Source of the DNA: JBBPYC01 sp965218765
GTDB taxonomy: Bacteria > Pseudomonadota > Gammaproteobacteria > Burkholderiales > Burkholderiaceae_C
DNA: 64,000 nt
Assembly (NCBI GenBank): GCA_965218765.1
Contig: CBDCLU010000002.1
Location: 992,001 to 1,056,000, forward strand
Reading direction: 5' to 3'
The translations under genes were made by a program, and so were the position numbers. Below the pieces are notes generated by a model that did not search any database, had not been told where the DNA came from, and saw only the letters and a program-made list of their open reading frames with translations. Below, one piece after another: positions 55,709 to 64,000 of this stretch; within the stretch, counting starts at the first letter, position 1; every line of letters begins with the position of its first letter.

Positions 55709-56602
55709 TCAACCCAGCCCAAGCGCCACCACCCCAGCCGCGATCAACGCCGCGCCGGCCAGTCGCGCAAGCCGATCGCCCTCGCCCAGCAGCTGGCCGC
55801 CTATCAGCGCCGCGAACAGCATCGACACTTCGCGCGCCGGCGCCACGTGCGACAGCGGCGCAATCTGCATTGCATACAGCACCAGCACGTAGGCAATAGG
55901 GCTGGCGATGCCGACCACCAGCGCGTACTTCCACTGCTGCTTCCAGAGCTGCCATGCCGCCGGCCGGTCCGCCAGCACGGCCGGCAGCATGAATGCGGTG
56001 CGCAGCCAGCTGCCGAAATAGTCGAGCAGGATCGGCGACATCAGCAGAAATTTGACGCCGTAGCCATCCACCACCGTGTAGGCGGCGATGAACAGGCCGG
56101 TCAGCAGGCCGTAGCCAAAACCGGCACGAATGCGCGAGGCGCCAGCTGCGTCCGCCGTGGCCGTGATGGAGCGGCGCAGCAGCCGCGGCCCGCCCGCGAT
56201 CAGCAGCACGCCGAGCACGACAGCGCCGATGCCGGCGGCGCCCAGCGCGCTCAACCGTTCGCCGAGAAACAGCACCGCGATGGTTGAGGAGAGCAGCGGC
56301 CCCGAGCCGCGCGCGAGCGGATAGACGACTGTCAGGTCGGCAACCCGATAGCCGCGCAGCAGCACCACGAAGTAGCAGGTGTGCAGACCCGCGCTGGCCC
56401 ACAACAGCAGCCATTGCGCGGCCGTCCACTGCGGCAGCTGCTGCCAGCCCAGCCAAAGCCCCAGCGGCGCCCAGAACACGATCATCACGAAGCCGCTGAA
56501 GGCAGCGAAGCGCACGTCGCCGCCGGCTTTTTTGGCCGCGATGTTCCAGCAGGCGTGCAGCAGGCCGGCCAGCACGACCAGCGCCAGCGCGCTCAGCGGC
56601 AC
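55709..56602 (-). CDS. EamA/DMT-family transporter
   Basis: A 297-aa inner-membrane protein with ten hydrophobic segments arranged as two EamA repeats; the first begins ALALVVLAGLLHACWNIAAKKAG and the second includes YAMQIAPLSHVAPAREVSMLFAALIGGQLLGE. This is the drug/metabolite transporter superfamily; substrate unknown. It lies 37 bp downstream of the BLUF gene on the same strand and could be the third gene of the folE unit. Confidence 0.9.
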   Translation of the reverse strand: MPLSALALVVLAGLLHACWNIAAKKAGGDVRFAAFSGFVMIVFWAPLGLWLGWQQLPQWTAAQWLLLWASAGLHTCYFVVLLRGYRVADLTVVYPLARGSGPLLSSTIAVLFLGERLSALGAAGIGAVVLGVLLIAGGPRLLRRSITATADAAGASRIRAGFGYGLLTGLFIAAYTVVDGYGVKFLLMSPILLDYFGSWLRTAFMLPAVLADRPAAWQLWKQQWKYALVVGIASPIAYVLVLYAMQIAPLSHVAPAREVSMLFAALIGGQLLGEGDRLARLAGAALIAAGVVALGLG

Positions 56603-56639
56603 CGGCGAACCCGGATCTGCATGCGCGCGTCGGCCGTCG

Positions 56640-57065
56640 TCAGCAGCCGCGGCCGATGATGGCGGCGGTCGCCATCAACTCTTCCAGCAGCGCCAGCGAC
56701 ACCTTGCCGGACACCCGGTACGGGTTGAAGTCCGGCGTCTCCGAATACTTGAGCACGATCGAGTGGTTCACCTTGGCCAGGTTCACCTGGCCCATCGTCC
56801 AGCTGCCGAAGCGGCGCTCCTCGATTTCGGTGAACTGCAGCAGCTCGACGTCGCGGTGCCGTGGGTCGTGCTGGATGTGAGCGTACAGATCGCTGACCGC
56901 GCTGCGTCCGCCCTCGATCGCCTGCAGGAAGATGCCGCCGCCGTAGCAGAGGATGCCGGTGATGCCGCTGCCCGGATTGGCCTGGCGCGATTGCGTGAGG
57001 ATCGAGTCGATCGTGTCGGGTCGCGGATCGACCGCGCGGCTGACGTAGAGCAGGCGCACCAGCAT
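56640..57065 (-). CDS. BLUF-domain blue-light sensor
   Basis: A 141-aa protein consisting of one BLUF (blue light using FAD) domain and a short helical C-terminal cap. The photochemical residues are in place: Tyr7 in LLYVSRA, Asn30 before the GSGITGIL strand, Gln48 in FLQAIEG, and Trp89/Met91 in SWTMG. DPRHRDVELL is another family hallmark. There is no output domain, so signalling must pass through a partner. It starts 2 bp after the folE stop, so the two are almost certainly one transcript. ATG 57065 is chosen because the BLUF fold begins there. Confidence 0.92.
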   Translation of the reverse strand: MLVRLLYVSRAVDPRPDTIDSILTQSRQANPGSGITGILCYGGGIFLQAIEGGRSAVSDLYAHIQHDPRHRDVELLQFTEIEERRFGSWTMGQVNLAKVNHSIVLKYSETPDFNPYRVSGKVSLALLEELMATAAIIGRGC

Positions 57066-57067
57066 GA

Positions 57068-57832
57068 TCAGTTGTCGCGGTTGCGTGGCAGCAAGGACAG
57101 GAATTCGCGCCGTAGATTGGAATTTTTTAAAAACGCGCCGCGCATGACCGAGTTGATCATCTTGCTGTCCATGTCCTTCACGCCGCGCCAGGCCATGCAG
57201 AAATGGCTCGCTTCCATCACCAGCGCCAGCCCGTCGGGTTGGGTGCGCTCCTGGATCAGGTCGGCCAGCTGCACCACCGCTTCCTCCTGAATCTGCGGCC
57301 GGCCCATCACCCATTCGGCAAGACGCGCGTACTTGGACAGGCCGATCACGTTGGTATGCTCGTTCGGCAGCACGCCGATCCAGAGCCGGCCGATCACCGG
57401 GCAGAAATGGTGGCTGCAGGCGCTGCGCACGGTGATCGGGCCGACGATCATCAACTCGTTCAGGCGCTCGGCGTTCGGAAATTCGGTCAGAGGCGGCGCC
57501 GGCACATAGCGGCCGCGGAACACCTCGTTCAGATACAGCTTGGCCACGCGCCGTGCCGTGTTGTGCGTGTTGTGGTCGCCCTCGGTGTCGATCACCAGGC
57601 TGTCGAGCACGCCCTGCATCTTGTGCGTGACTTCGTCGAGCAACCGCTCGTGCTCGCCGGGCTGCAGGAACTCGGCGATATTGTCGTTCGCGTTGAAGCG
57701 CTTCTTGGCCGCGACGATGCGCGCGCGAATCTGCACCGACAGCGGCGTGCCCTCGTCCCGAGCATCACCCTGTGCAAGTGCCTGCGCCGCAGTCAGCGCC
57801 GCGACGGCATCGGGTTCGATCGGTTGGTTCAT
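57068..57832 (-). CDS. folE: GTP cyclohydrolase I
   Basis: Converts GTP to 7,8-dihydroneopterin triphosphate, the entry to folate synthesis. The 254-aa protein has an N-terminal extension of about 30 residues, THNTARRVAKLYLNEVF, the zinc ligands Cys139, His142 and Cys212 (RSACSHHF and SHFCMAWRG) and the catalytic HHF/GLSKYAR region. It is immediately upstream of the BLUF gene. nudB, whose product dephosphorylates the FolE product, lies 2.2 kb upstream on the same strand. Confidence 0.95.
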   Translation of the reverse strand: MNQPIEPDAVAALTAAQALAQGDARDEGTPLSVQIRARIVAAKKRFNANDNIAEFLQPGEHERLLDEVTHKMQGVLDSLVIDTEGDHNTHNTARRVAKLYLNEVFRGRYVPAPPLTEFPNAERLNELMIVGPITVRSACSHHFCPVIGRLWIGVLPNEHTNVIGLSKYARLAEWVMGRPQIQEEAVVQLADLIQERTQPDGLALVMEASHFCMAWRGVKDMDSKMINSVMRGAFLKNSNLRREFLSLLPRNRDN

Positions 57833-57954
57833 GCTTGCCCGTGATGTTAGCGGCGATGCCGAACCTCATTGCCGGGGCACTTCGGCGCCGAGGGGCTGCT
57901 GCTCCACAGGCCTGTGCAGTCGCCACCTGCGTGGGCCGAACTGCGCAACGACGC

Positions 57955-57989
57955 TCGTGCGCGTGCAGCGCGCGCACGACGCGACTTTT
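57955..57989. terminator. GC-rich hairpin in the clsB-folE gap
   Basis: A perfect 9-bp stem: TCGTGCGCG at 57955-57963 pairs with CGCGCACGA at 57971-57979, with a 7-nt loop. On the plus strand a TTTTT run follows at 57985-57989; on the minus strand, where the genes lie, no T-run follows. It is therefore a strong hairpin placed where clsB transcription should end, but not a clean intrinsic terminator in that direction. The rest of the 223-bp gap presumably holds the folE promoter. Confidence 0.35.
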
Positions 57990-58055
57990 TGAAATCGGCA
58001 TAGTCCCGACGGTTCGGCGGCGTCCTGCCCGCTCCAGCGCGCCTGCACCTTTGCC

Positions 58056-59300
58056 TCAATAGCGAAACTGCCCCGCCAGCAGCAGGCCGATGCGCATCAG
58101 GATCGCCGCGGCCCGGTCCAGCAGCCGCTCGCGCCACGGCAGGGTCGCCAGCGCGGCCAGCTCGACGCGGCGGCCTTCGGCCTGCATGGCTTGCACCAGC
58201 CGCGTGCGCAGATGCTCGCAAAAGCGCGGCGCCTCGATCACCACGTTCGCTTCCCGCGCCAGCAGCAGGCTCAACGGATCGAGGTTCGATGAGCCGACGG
58301 TGGCCCACGGCCGCGCGCCGGCAGCGTCGATCACCGCGACCTTGGCATGCAGGAAGCTCGGCGCATATTCGTAGATCTCGACGCCGCACTCCAGCAGCTT
58401 GCGATAAGCCGGCCGCACGCCGTGATACTGCAGGAAATACTCATAGCGTCCCTGCAGCAGCAACCGCACGCGCACGCCACGGCGCGCCGCCCGCAGCAAC
58501 GCGCGCCGCAGCTTGCGGCCCGGCAGGAAGTAGGCGCTGGCGATCACGATGTCATGCTGCGCAGCGCCGATCGCATGGCGGTAGGCGCGCTCGATCTTGT
58601 GCCGGTTCCTGAGGTTGTCGCCCAGCAGCAGCGCCGACTGGTCGGACGGCTGCGCCCGGCGGGCAGCGTTTGCGCGCGGCCGGTTCCGCTGGTTCGGGCG
58701 CTGCGCCGCGCCCGGTCGGGCCGCTGGCGCGGCCGCATGCGTCCCGGCTTCGGCCGTCCTCCTGCGCCGCCACAGCCGCGTCGTCGCGGCGCTGATTTCC
58801 GACGCCAGCTCGCCGCGCACACGCACCGAGAAATCGAGCCTCGGACTGCTTAAGCGGCCCCAGTTCGGGTCGTACCAGTCGTCCAGGATGTTGATGCCGC
58901 CACAAAACGCGGTGGCGCCGTCGATCACGCACAGCTTGCGGTGCAGCCGGCGCCAGCGGCTCGGTGCCAGCCAGCCGAACCAGCCGAGCGGCCGGTAGCG
59001 GCGCAGCTGCACACCGGCCTGCTCGAACCGTTCCGCCCAAGGCGCCAGCAGCGCGCCGGTGCCGACGCCATCGACCATCAGGTGCGTCGCAACGCCGCGC
59101 CGGGCCGCACGGATCAACGCGTCGGCGACGCTGGCACCGGCGCCGGTCGGATCAAAGATGTAGGTCTCCAGCGCCACTTCGATGCACGCGCCGTCGATCG
59201 CAGCGATCAATGCCGGGAACAGCGCGCGCGCGCCTTCGAGCAACTCGATCGCGTGCGCCTCGGCCGGTTCGGCGACCGCGTGCAGCAGTTCAGATGCCAA
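58056..59300 (-). CDS. clsB: Cardiolipin synthase B-type phospholipase D
   Basis: A phospholipase D superfamily enzyme, about 414 aa. Two HKD motifs are visible: HRKLCVIDG followed by FCGGINI, and HAKVAVID followed by VGSSNLDPLS. This arrangement matches ClsB, which makes cardiolipin from phosphatidylglycerol (and phosphatidylethanolamine). A ~50-residue Arg/Ala/Pro-rich insert separates the two halves. No ATG is available near the N-terminus; TTG 59300, overlapping the upstream gene by 11 bp, gives the right length. The clsB-endonuclease pairing is common and matches E. coli ybhO/ybhP. Confidence 0.88.
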   Translation of the reverse strand: MASELLHAVAEPAEAHAIELLEGARALFPALIAAIDGACIEVALETYIFDPTGAGASVADALIRAARRGVATHLMVDGVGTGALLAPWAERFEQAGVQLRRYRPLGWFGWLAPSRWRRLHRKLCVIDGATAFCGGINILDDWYDPNWGRLSSPRLDFSVRVRGELASEISAATTRLWRRRRTAEAGTHAAAPAARPGAAQRPNQRNRPRANAARRAQPSDQSALLLGDNLRNRHKIERAYRHAIGAAQHDIVIASAYFLPGRKLRRALLRAARRGVRVRLLLQGRYEYFLQYHGVRPAYRKLLECGVEIYEYAPSFLHAKVAVIDAAGARPWATVGSSNLDPLSLLLAREANVVIEAPRFCEHLRTRLVQAMQAEGRRVELAALATLPWRERLLDRAAAILMRIGLLLAGQFRY

Positions 59301-60033
59301 ACTCGGCCAACAGCGGCAGGTGGTCGGACAGCCGGTACCAGTCGCGCCCGCGCGGCACTTCGATGCCGAGCGGCACCAGGCCGCGCGCATAGACATGGTC
59401 GAGCTGCACGATCGGCAGCCGCGCGGGATAGGTCGCGCTGGTGGCACTGAACGCGCGCGGCTCGAACTCGCGCAGCTCGATCGAGCGCAGCGCGCGCCTG
59501 ACCTGCAGGCCCCAGTCGTTGAAATCGCCCGCTACCACGAGCGGCGCATCGGCCGGCACCTCGCGTTCGATGAATTCGCGCAGCCGCGCGATCTGGCGCA
59601 CGCGGCTGGCCGGGATCAGGCCCAGATGCACCACGATCACATGCACCGCGCGGTCGTGCGCATTCATCTGCACGTGCAGCAGCCCGCGCTGCTCGAAGCG
59701 GTGGTCCGAGATGTCCTGGTGCTGGTGCGCATCGACCGGCCAGCGCGACAGCAGCGCGTTGCCGTGCTCGCCGTGGCGCGTCACCGCATTGGTGCGGTAG
59801 ACCGACTGATAGCCCTCGGGCGCGAGGAATTCAGCTTGCGACTGCTGCGGCCACAGCGACTTGAAATGGCGCTCGAACTTGCGGTTGACGAGCCGCACTT
59901 CCTGGAGGCAGACCACGTCGGCATCGAGCTGCTGCACCGCGTAGCCGAGGTTGTGGATCTCGAGCCGACGCTGTGGGCCGATGCCCTGCACGCCCTTGTG
60001 GATGTTGTAGGTGGCGACGCGAAAGGTGTTCAT
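59290..60033 (-). CDS. Endonuclease/exonuclease/phosphatase family protein (YbhP-like)
   Basis: A 247-aa metal-dependent phosphoesterase of the EEP fold. The conserved residues appear in order: ATYNIHKG, CLQEVR with the metal-binding Glu, VAGDFNDWG and SDHLPLLAEF with the catalytic Asp-His. The substrate could be DNA or a phospholipid; the neighbouring cardiolipin synthase makes lipid-related roles worth considering. ATG 60033 overlaps the nudB stop as ATGA. Confidence 0.9.
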   Translation of the reverse strand: MNTFRVATYNIHKGVQGIGPQRRLEIHNLGYAVQQLDADVVCLQEVRLVNRKFERHFKSLWPQQSQAEFLAPEGYQSVYRTNAVTRHGEHGNALLSRWPVDAHQHQDISDHRFEQRGLLHVQMNAHDRAVHVIVVHLGLIPASRVRQIARLREFIEREVPADAPLVVAGDFNDWGLQVRRALRSIELREFEPRAFSATSATYPARLPIVQLDHVYARGLVPLGIEVPRGRDWYRLSDHLPLLAEFGI

Positions 60034-60542
60034 GAGCCTTGAGCAGCCGCTCCGGTCATGCGTGGCAGCAGAAGAATGGCTTCCGCGTTCGAAGGCGAAA
60101 AGCACTGGTCGGCGGCGGCCTGCCACGGCAGCCAGCGATAGTCGTCGTGCTCGCGCAGGTTCAGCCGCACGACCGTATCGGCAGGCACTTCAAGCCCGAA
60201 CAAGGTTTCTGTGTTGTTCGACACCGCCGGATGGTAGCGGTGGCGCCACTGCGGATAAATCTCATACACGTTGCGCAATCCCCAGTCGCACAGGCCGGTC
60301 GCAAGCATGCTGCCCGGTCCGCAGTCGATGCCGGTTTCCTCCGCCACCTCGCGCACGGCGGTGAGCTTGAGCGGCTCATCGGCAAAATCTTTGGCACCGG
60401 TCACGGACTGCCAGAAATCAGGCACGTCGACACGCCGGATCAGCAGCACGTCGAGCGCGCGCGTGTGGATCACGACCAGCACCGACTCGGGGACCTTGAA
60501 CGGACGGGTTGGCGCGGATGCTGACGCGGGCGATGGTGGCAT
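60030..60542 (-). CDS. nudB: Dihydroneopterin triphosphate diphosphatase
   Basis: A Nudix hydrolase that removes pyrophosphate from the FolE product in folate synthesis. The 170-aa protein carries the Nudix box TGAKDFADEPLKLTAVREVAEE (about 47-69), with one extra residue between the glycine and first glutamate compared with the general consensus, as I recall for betaproteobacterial NudB. FWQSVTG before it and HRYHPAVSNNTETLFGLEVP after it match the NudB subgroup. In Burkholderiales it typically precedes the endonuclease and clsB genes, as here. Confidence 0.9.
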   Translation of the reverse strand: MPPSPASASAPTRPFKVPESVLVVIHTRALDVLLIRRVDVPDFWQSVTGAKDFADEPLKLTAVREVAEETGIDCGPGSMLATGLCDWGLRNVYEIYPQWRHRYHPAVSNNTETLFGLEVPADTVVRLNLREHDDYRWLPWQAAADQCFSPSNAEAILLLPRMTGAAAQGS

Positions 60543-60730
60543 TGAACGGGAGCGTGAAGCGGAATTCGACGAGCGTACAAATTGTGCCAGCCGTGATCGA
60601 ATCCGCAGGCGCGAATGATTGACACCCGCACCATGCGCATGCCCGCCGGGCGCGCCGGGAGGCGCTTTCGTATCATCGACGAGGCGCCCTGCGCCGCATC
60701 ATGCGGCGTCGCCTTCCATCCTCATAGCCA

Positions 60731-62776
60731 ATGGCGCCCTTGCATCATCTCTCGACCCTGCCGCGCGACAGCCGCGACACGTTGTTCCTGCTGGCCGTGG
60801 TCGGCTGGGTGGTGCTGCCGCAGGTCGGCAACCTGCCGCTGTGGTGCACGCTGTTGGCCGCTGGCGTGCTGATCTGGCGTGGTTGGTTGGCCTGGCGCGC
60901 GCGGCCGCTGCCGGGCAAGTGGTGGCTGGTCGGGTTGCTGGTGCTGGCCACCGGCGCTACCTTGCTGTCGCACCGGACCGTGCTCGGTCGTGATGCGGGC
61001 GTCACCCTGATCGTGGTGTTGCTCGCGCTCAAGACGCTGGAATTGCGTGCGCGGCGCGATGCGCTCGTGATCTTCTTTCTCGGCTTCTTCACGATGCTGA
61101 CGAACTTCTTTTTCTCGCAGTCGCTGTTGACCGCCGCCGCGATGCTGATCGCGCTGCTCGGCCTGCTGACCGCGCTCGTGAACGCACACATGCCGGTCGG
61201 CCGGCCGCCGCTCGCGCTTGCCGCTCGTACCGCGGCGACGATGGCGCTGCTGGGCGCGCCGATCATGCTGGTGCTGTTCCTGCTGTTTCCCCGGATGGCG
61301 CCGCTGTGGGGCTTGCCCAGCGATGCGATGAGCGGGCGCAGCGGGCTGTCTGCGAGCATGCAGGTCGGCAACATCGCGCGGCTGGCGCTGGACGACAGCA
61401 TTGCGATGCGGATTCGCTTCGACGGCGTGGTGCCGGCGCCGTCGCAGCTGTATTTTCGCGGGCCGGTGCTGTCGGATTTCGACGGGCGCGAATGGCAGCC
61501 TGCGCATGCCGACGGCAGCCTGGACGAGCCGGCCAATGCGTTGCAACTGTTCGGCCCGCCGCTCGACTACCAGGTCACCCTGGAGCCGAACCACCGGCGC
61601 TGGCTGCTGGTGCTCGACGCCACCGGCGAGCCGCCGCGGCTGCCCGGTTTCGAGCTGCGGCGCACCGATGATCTGCAGTGGCTGCTGAATCGCCCGCTGA
61701 CCGACATCGTGCGTTATTCGGCGCGCAGCCATCCGGTGTTCCGCTACGGACCGAGTGAGCGCAACGTGGGCCTGCGCCGCTTCGTCGAACTGCCGACCGG
61801 CTACAACCCGCGCACGCTCCAATGGGCGGCTGAGCTGCGCCGCGATCCGCGTTATGCGCAGGACGAAGGGCCGGCACTGGTGCCGGCCGTGCTCAGCCAT
61901 CTGGCCAGCGGCGGCTACTCGTACACGCTGGAGCCCGGCGTCTACGGTGCCAATTCGGCCGACGAGTTCTGGTTCGACCGCAAGCAGGGCTTCTGTGAGC
62001 ACATCGCATCCGCGTTCGTGCTGCTGATGCGCGCACTCGATCTGCCGGCGCGCGTGGTGACCGGCTATCAAGGCGCGGAACGCAACGCGGTCGATGGCTT
62101 CTGGGTGGTGCGCAACAGCGATGCGCATGCCTGGGCCGAAGTCTGGATGCCGCAGCGCGGCTGGGTGCGCGTAGACCCGACCGCTGCCGTGGCGCCCGAC
62201 CGCATCGCGCAGGCCACGCGGCTGCGCTCGCCGGACGGTGCGATGGCCGGCATGTTCGCAGCCGTCAGCCCGGGCCTGGCGACGCAGCTGCGCGCGGCCT
62301 GGGACGCACTCAACAACGGCTGGAACCAGTGGGTGCTCAACTACACGCAAAACCGCCAGCTGAACCTGTTGCGACGGCTCGGTTTCACGGCACCGAGCTG
62401 GGAGGACCTGGGCCGGGTATTGCTCGGCATCATGGTGATCGCGTCGCTCGCCGCATCGGCGTGGGCGATCTGGGACCGCCGGCAGCACGATCCCTGGCTG
62501 CGATTGCTGAACCAGGTGCGCCGGCGAGTGGTTGCAGCCGGCGTGCCGGCGTCGCAGAGCGCGCCGCCGCGCGAGCTTGCGTCGGGCCTCGCGGCACTAC
62601 CGGGTGTGAATTCACAAAGCGCGGTGCAGGCATTGCAGGCGCTGCTTTTGCAGCTGGAGGCGCAGCGGTATGCGCCTGCTGGCGGTCCGGGGCTGGGTAC
62701 ACTGAAGCGCGCGTTTGCCCGCTTTGACTGGTCCATGCTGTCGGCTGCAAGTCGACTGCGTTCCGTTCGTTCCTGA
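60731..62776 (+). CDS. tgpA: TgpA-type membrane transglutaminase-like protein
   Basis: A 681-aa inner-membrane protein with about six N-terminal helices (residues 15-200), a DUF3488 region and a periplasmic transglutaminase-like domain with the catalytic triad Cys422 (GFCEH), His466 (SDAHAWAEVW) and Asp482 (VDPTAAV). One more membrane helix lies near 565-585, before a cytoplasmic DUF4129-like tail. TgpA of Pseudomonas is essential and thought to act in the envelope. MoxR and DUF58 genes that often precede it are not in the 188 bp upstream or nearby. Its stop overlaps the mltB start. Confidence 0.9.
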   Translation: MAPLHHLSTLPRDSRDTLFLLAVVGWVVLPQVGNLPLWCTLLAAGVLIWRGWLAWRARPLPGKWWLVGLLVLATGATLLSHRTVLGRDAGVTLIVVLLALKTLELRARRDALVIFFLGFFTMLTNFFFSQSLLTAAAMLIALLGLLTALVNAHMPVGRPPLALAARTAATMALLGAPIMLVLFLLFPRMAPLWGLPSDAMSGRSGLSASMQVGNIARLALDDSIAMRIRFDGVVPAPSQLYFRGPVLSDFDGREWQPAHADGSLDEPANALQLFGPPLDYQVTLEPNHRRWLLVLDATGEPPRLPGFELRRTDDLQWLLNRPLTDIVRYSARSHPVFRYGPSERNVGLRRFVELPTGYNPRTLQWAAELRRDPRYAQDEGPALVPAVLSHLASGGYSYTLEPGVYGANSADEFWFDRKQGFCEHIASAFVLLMRALDLPARVVTGYQGAERNAVDGFWVVRNSDAHAWAEVWMPQRGWVRVDPTAAVAPDRIAQATRLRSPDGAMAGMFAAVSPGLATQLRAAWDALNNGWNQWVLNYTQNRQLNLLRRLGFTAPSWEDLGRVLLGIMVIASLAASAWAIWDRRQHDPWLRLLNQVRRRVVAAGVPASQSAPPRELASGLAALPGVNSQSAVQALQALLLQLEAQRYAPAGGPGLGTLKRAFARFDWSMLSAASRLRSVRS

Positions 62777-63858
62777 TGCCGCTGCTGCTTCGCTTGTCCC
62801 GCCTGCCTTTCCTCTCGACGGCCGCGCTGCTGGTGCTGACCGGCGCTGTGCAGGCGCAAACGCCCGCCGGCCTGCCGCTGCAAGCGCCTTCGGTGCAGGA
62901 CGCCACACCGTTTGCGGCAATCGCCGAGCGCTTTGCTGTCGATCTGTCGGTCCGGCGCGGGCTCGATCCGGTCTGGGTGTCGCAGATGTTGGCACAGGCC
63001 GAGTTGCTCCCGGCCGTGCAACGCCTGATGCTGCCGGGTGCACCCGCACGGGCGAAAGATTGGCAGGCGTATCGCGCTCGTTTCATCCAGCCGGTGCGCA
63101 TCCGCGCGGGCGTTTCGTTCTGGCAGGAGAACCGGGCGCTATTGGAACGTGCGCAAGCGCGCTGGGGCGTTCCGGCATCGGTGATCGCCGGCATCCTCGG
63201 CGTGGAAACCGGGTTCGGCCAGAACATGGGCAGTTTTCGCGTGCTCGATGCGCTTGCCACGCTCGCATTCGACTTTCCGTCCGAGCACCCGCGCGCGGCC
63301 GCGCGGCAGGCTTATTTCGCGGGCGAGCTTGAGAGTTTCCTCGTGCAGGCGGCTGAACAAGGATTCGACCCGCTCGCGCGGCTCGGCAGCTATGCGGGGG
63401 CGATGGGCATGCCGCAGTTCATGCCGAGCAGCCAGCAACGCTTTGCCGTCGATTTCGATGGCGACGGCCGGATCGATCTGTATGGCAGCGCAGCGGATGC
63501 GATCGGCTCGGTCGCCAGCTACCTGCAGGCGCATGGCTGGCAGCGTGGCGTGGCACCGTTCTATCAGGTGCTGCTGAATGCGGAGCGCGCAGCGGACAAG
63601 GCTGCGCTGCTCGCACCCGACATCCTGCCGACTTTCACGCCGCAGCAGTTCAGCGATCGCGGCGCAATCCTCTGGGGTGATGCCGTGAATTACGAAGGCA
63701 AGCTCGCACTGGTCGAGCTTGAAAACGGCGCTGCGCCGCCGCAGTATGTGGCCGGCACCGCCAACTTCTATGCGGTCACGCGCTACAACCAGAGCAGCTA
63801 TTACGCGATGGCTGTGATCGAACTCGGCTGTGAGATCGAAAGCGCGCTCGGTTCCTGA
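62776..63858 (+). CDS. mltB: Lytic murein transglycosylase B
   Basis: Cleaves peptidoglycan glycan strands with formation of 1,6-anhydro ends. The 360-aa protein has a Sec signal (about 1-27, ending VQAQ; no lipobox cysteine, so a soluble form) and the SLT_2/MltB domain. The catalytic Glu144 lies in GVETGFGQNMG, followed by GSYAGAMGMPQFMPSS and DFDGDGRIDLYGSAADAIGSVA. ATG 62776 shares its A with the tgpA stop (TGATG), so translation is coupled. Confidence 0.94.
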   Translation: MPLLLRLSRLPFLSTAALLVLTGAVQAQTPAGLPLQAPSVQDATPFAAIAERFAVDLSVRRGLDPVWVSQMLAQAELLPAVQRLMLPGAPARAKDWQAYRARFIQPVRIRAGVSFWQENRALLERAQARWGVPASVIAGILGVETGFGQNMGSFRVLDALATLAFDFPSEHPRAAARQAYFAGELESFLVQAAEQGFDPLARLGSYAGAMGMPQFMPSSQQRFAVDFDGDGRIDLYGSAADAIGSVASYLQAHGWQRGVAPFYQVLLNAERAADKAALLAPDILPTFTPQQFSDRGAILWGDAVNYEGKLALVELENGAAPPQYVAGTANFYAVTRYNQSSYYAMAVIELGCEIESALGS

Positions 63859-63906
63859 TTCATTCGTGCATTTTTGCCGCGGCCGAGCGGCACCGCGCGC
63901 CTAGCA

Positions 63907-63932
63907 TGAGGACCTGTTCTTCCTCATCTTTT
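63907..63932 (+). terminator. Weak stem-loop and T-rich stretch after mltB
   Basis: TGAGGA (63907-63912) pairs with TCCTCA (63921-63926) around an 8-nt loop and is followed by tctttt. Another 6-bp stem, TGCCGC/GCGGCA, lies at 63875-63892. Either could end the tgpA-mltB transcript, but both are weak by intrinsic-terminator standards. Confidence 0.3.
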
Positions 63933-64000
63933 CCAACCGCCCGCGTTTTATTGCATCAGCGGCAAACCGAAAGCGCTCATGGACGTCTCATCCGCACTCA

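Noticed and set aside
60722..62488. 588-codon minus-strand frame
   Set aside because: Antisense to tgpA, whose catalytic triad and helices are intact; His/Arg/Gln-rich mirror composition.
63979..64000. ATG near the right edge that could start another gene
   Set aside because: Only seven codons are visible and there is no strong ribosome binding site; nothing can be inferred.

Overview
The window is high-GC chromosomal DNA, about two-thirds G+C by eye, densely packed with housekeeping genes. Gene content and order point to a betaproteobacterium of the order Burkholderiales: the purA-hisZ-DUF2065-hflC-hflK-hflX-hfq-der-bamB-yfgM-hisS-ispG-rodZ-pilF-rlmN-ndk string, the ribE-ribB-ribH-nusB run, the pmbA/darP/mog/cysE/trmJ/suhB block and the nudB-endonuclease-clsB neighbourhood. 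Short intergenic hairpins resembling ones I recall from Comamonadaceae weakly favour that family. I see no rRNA, tRNA, CRISPR array, prophage or insertion-sequence transposase.

Layout. 1-2436 (minus): a cysteine hydrolase overlapping a truncated glutamine-dependent NAD synthetase. 2587-6521 (minus): an FtsX-type permease without an adjacent ATPase, and a glycosyltransferase. 6698-10799 (plus): riboflavin synthesis (ribE, a ribB fused to a degenerate ribA-like domain, ribH), nusB and a PLP aminotransferase, with stop/start overlaps along the run. 10831-14002 (plus): ybgC-tolQ-tolR-tolA; tolB and pal do not follow. 14086-19689: a divergent pair made of a DenD-like dehydrogenase and a complete CUT1-type sugar/polyol ABC importer, sharing a promoter region with two inverted repeats. 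19707-25921: pmbA, darP, mog, cysE, trmJ, suhB. A ~560-bp palindromic element without a gene lies between the convergent mog and cysE. 25947-31131: a pseudouridine synthase, an unknown secreted protein, HMG-CoA lyase, a patatin phospholipase and an MFS transporter. 31184-48686 (minus): the long conserved string listed above, headed at its 3' end by a purine-type phosphoribosyltransferase. 49016-55546: rluB, scpB, rluD, then bamD (plus) and a DinG/YoaA helicase. 55709-60542 (minus): an EamA transporter, a BLUF photoreceptor directly downstream of folE, clsB, an endonuclease/phosphatase and nudB. 60731-63858 (plus): a TgpA-type transglutaminase and an MltB transglycosylase.

Functional threads. 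Envelope biogenesis is heavily represented (Tol, BamB, BamD, RodZ, PilF, MltB, ClsB, TgpA). So are ribosome and RNA maturation (Der, HflX, DarP, RlmN, TrmJ, RluB, RluD, RsuA-like, NusB, Hfq) and cofactor pathways: riboflavin, NAD, molybdopterin, folate (FolE and NudB catalyse consecutive steps) and isoprenoids (IspG). The least ordinary features are the palindromic element at 22499-23056, the folE-BLUF gene pair, the tol operon that ends at tolA beside the DenD/ABC cluster, a 227-bp GC-rich spacer between hflK and hflC, and a 15-bp palindrome over the likely -10 of the phosphoribosyltransferase gene.
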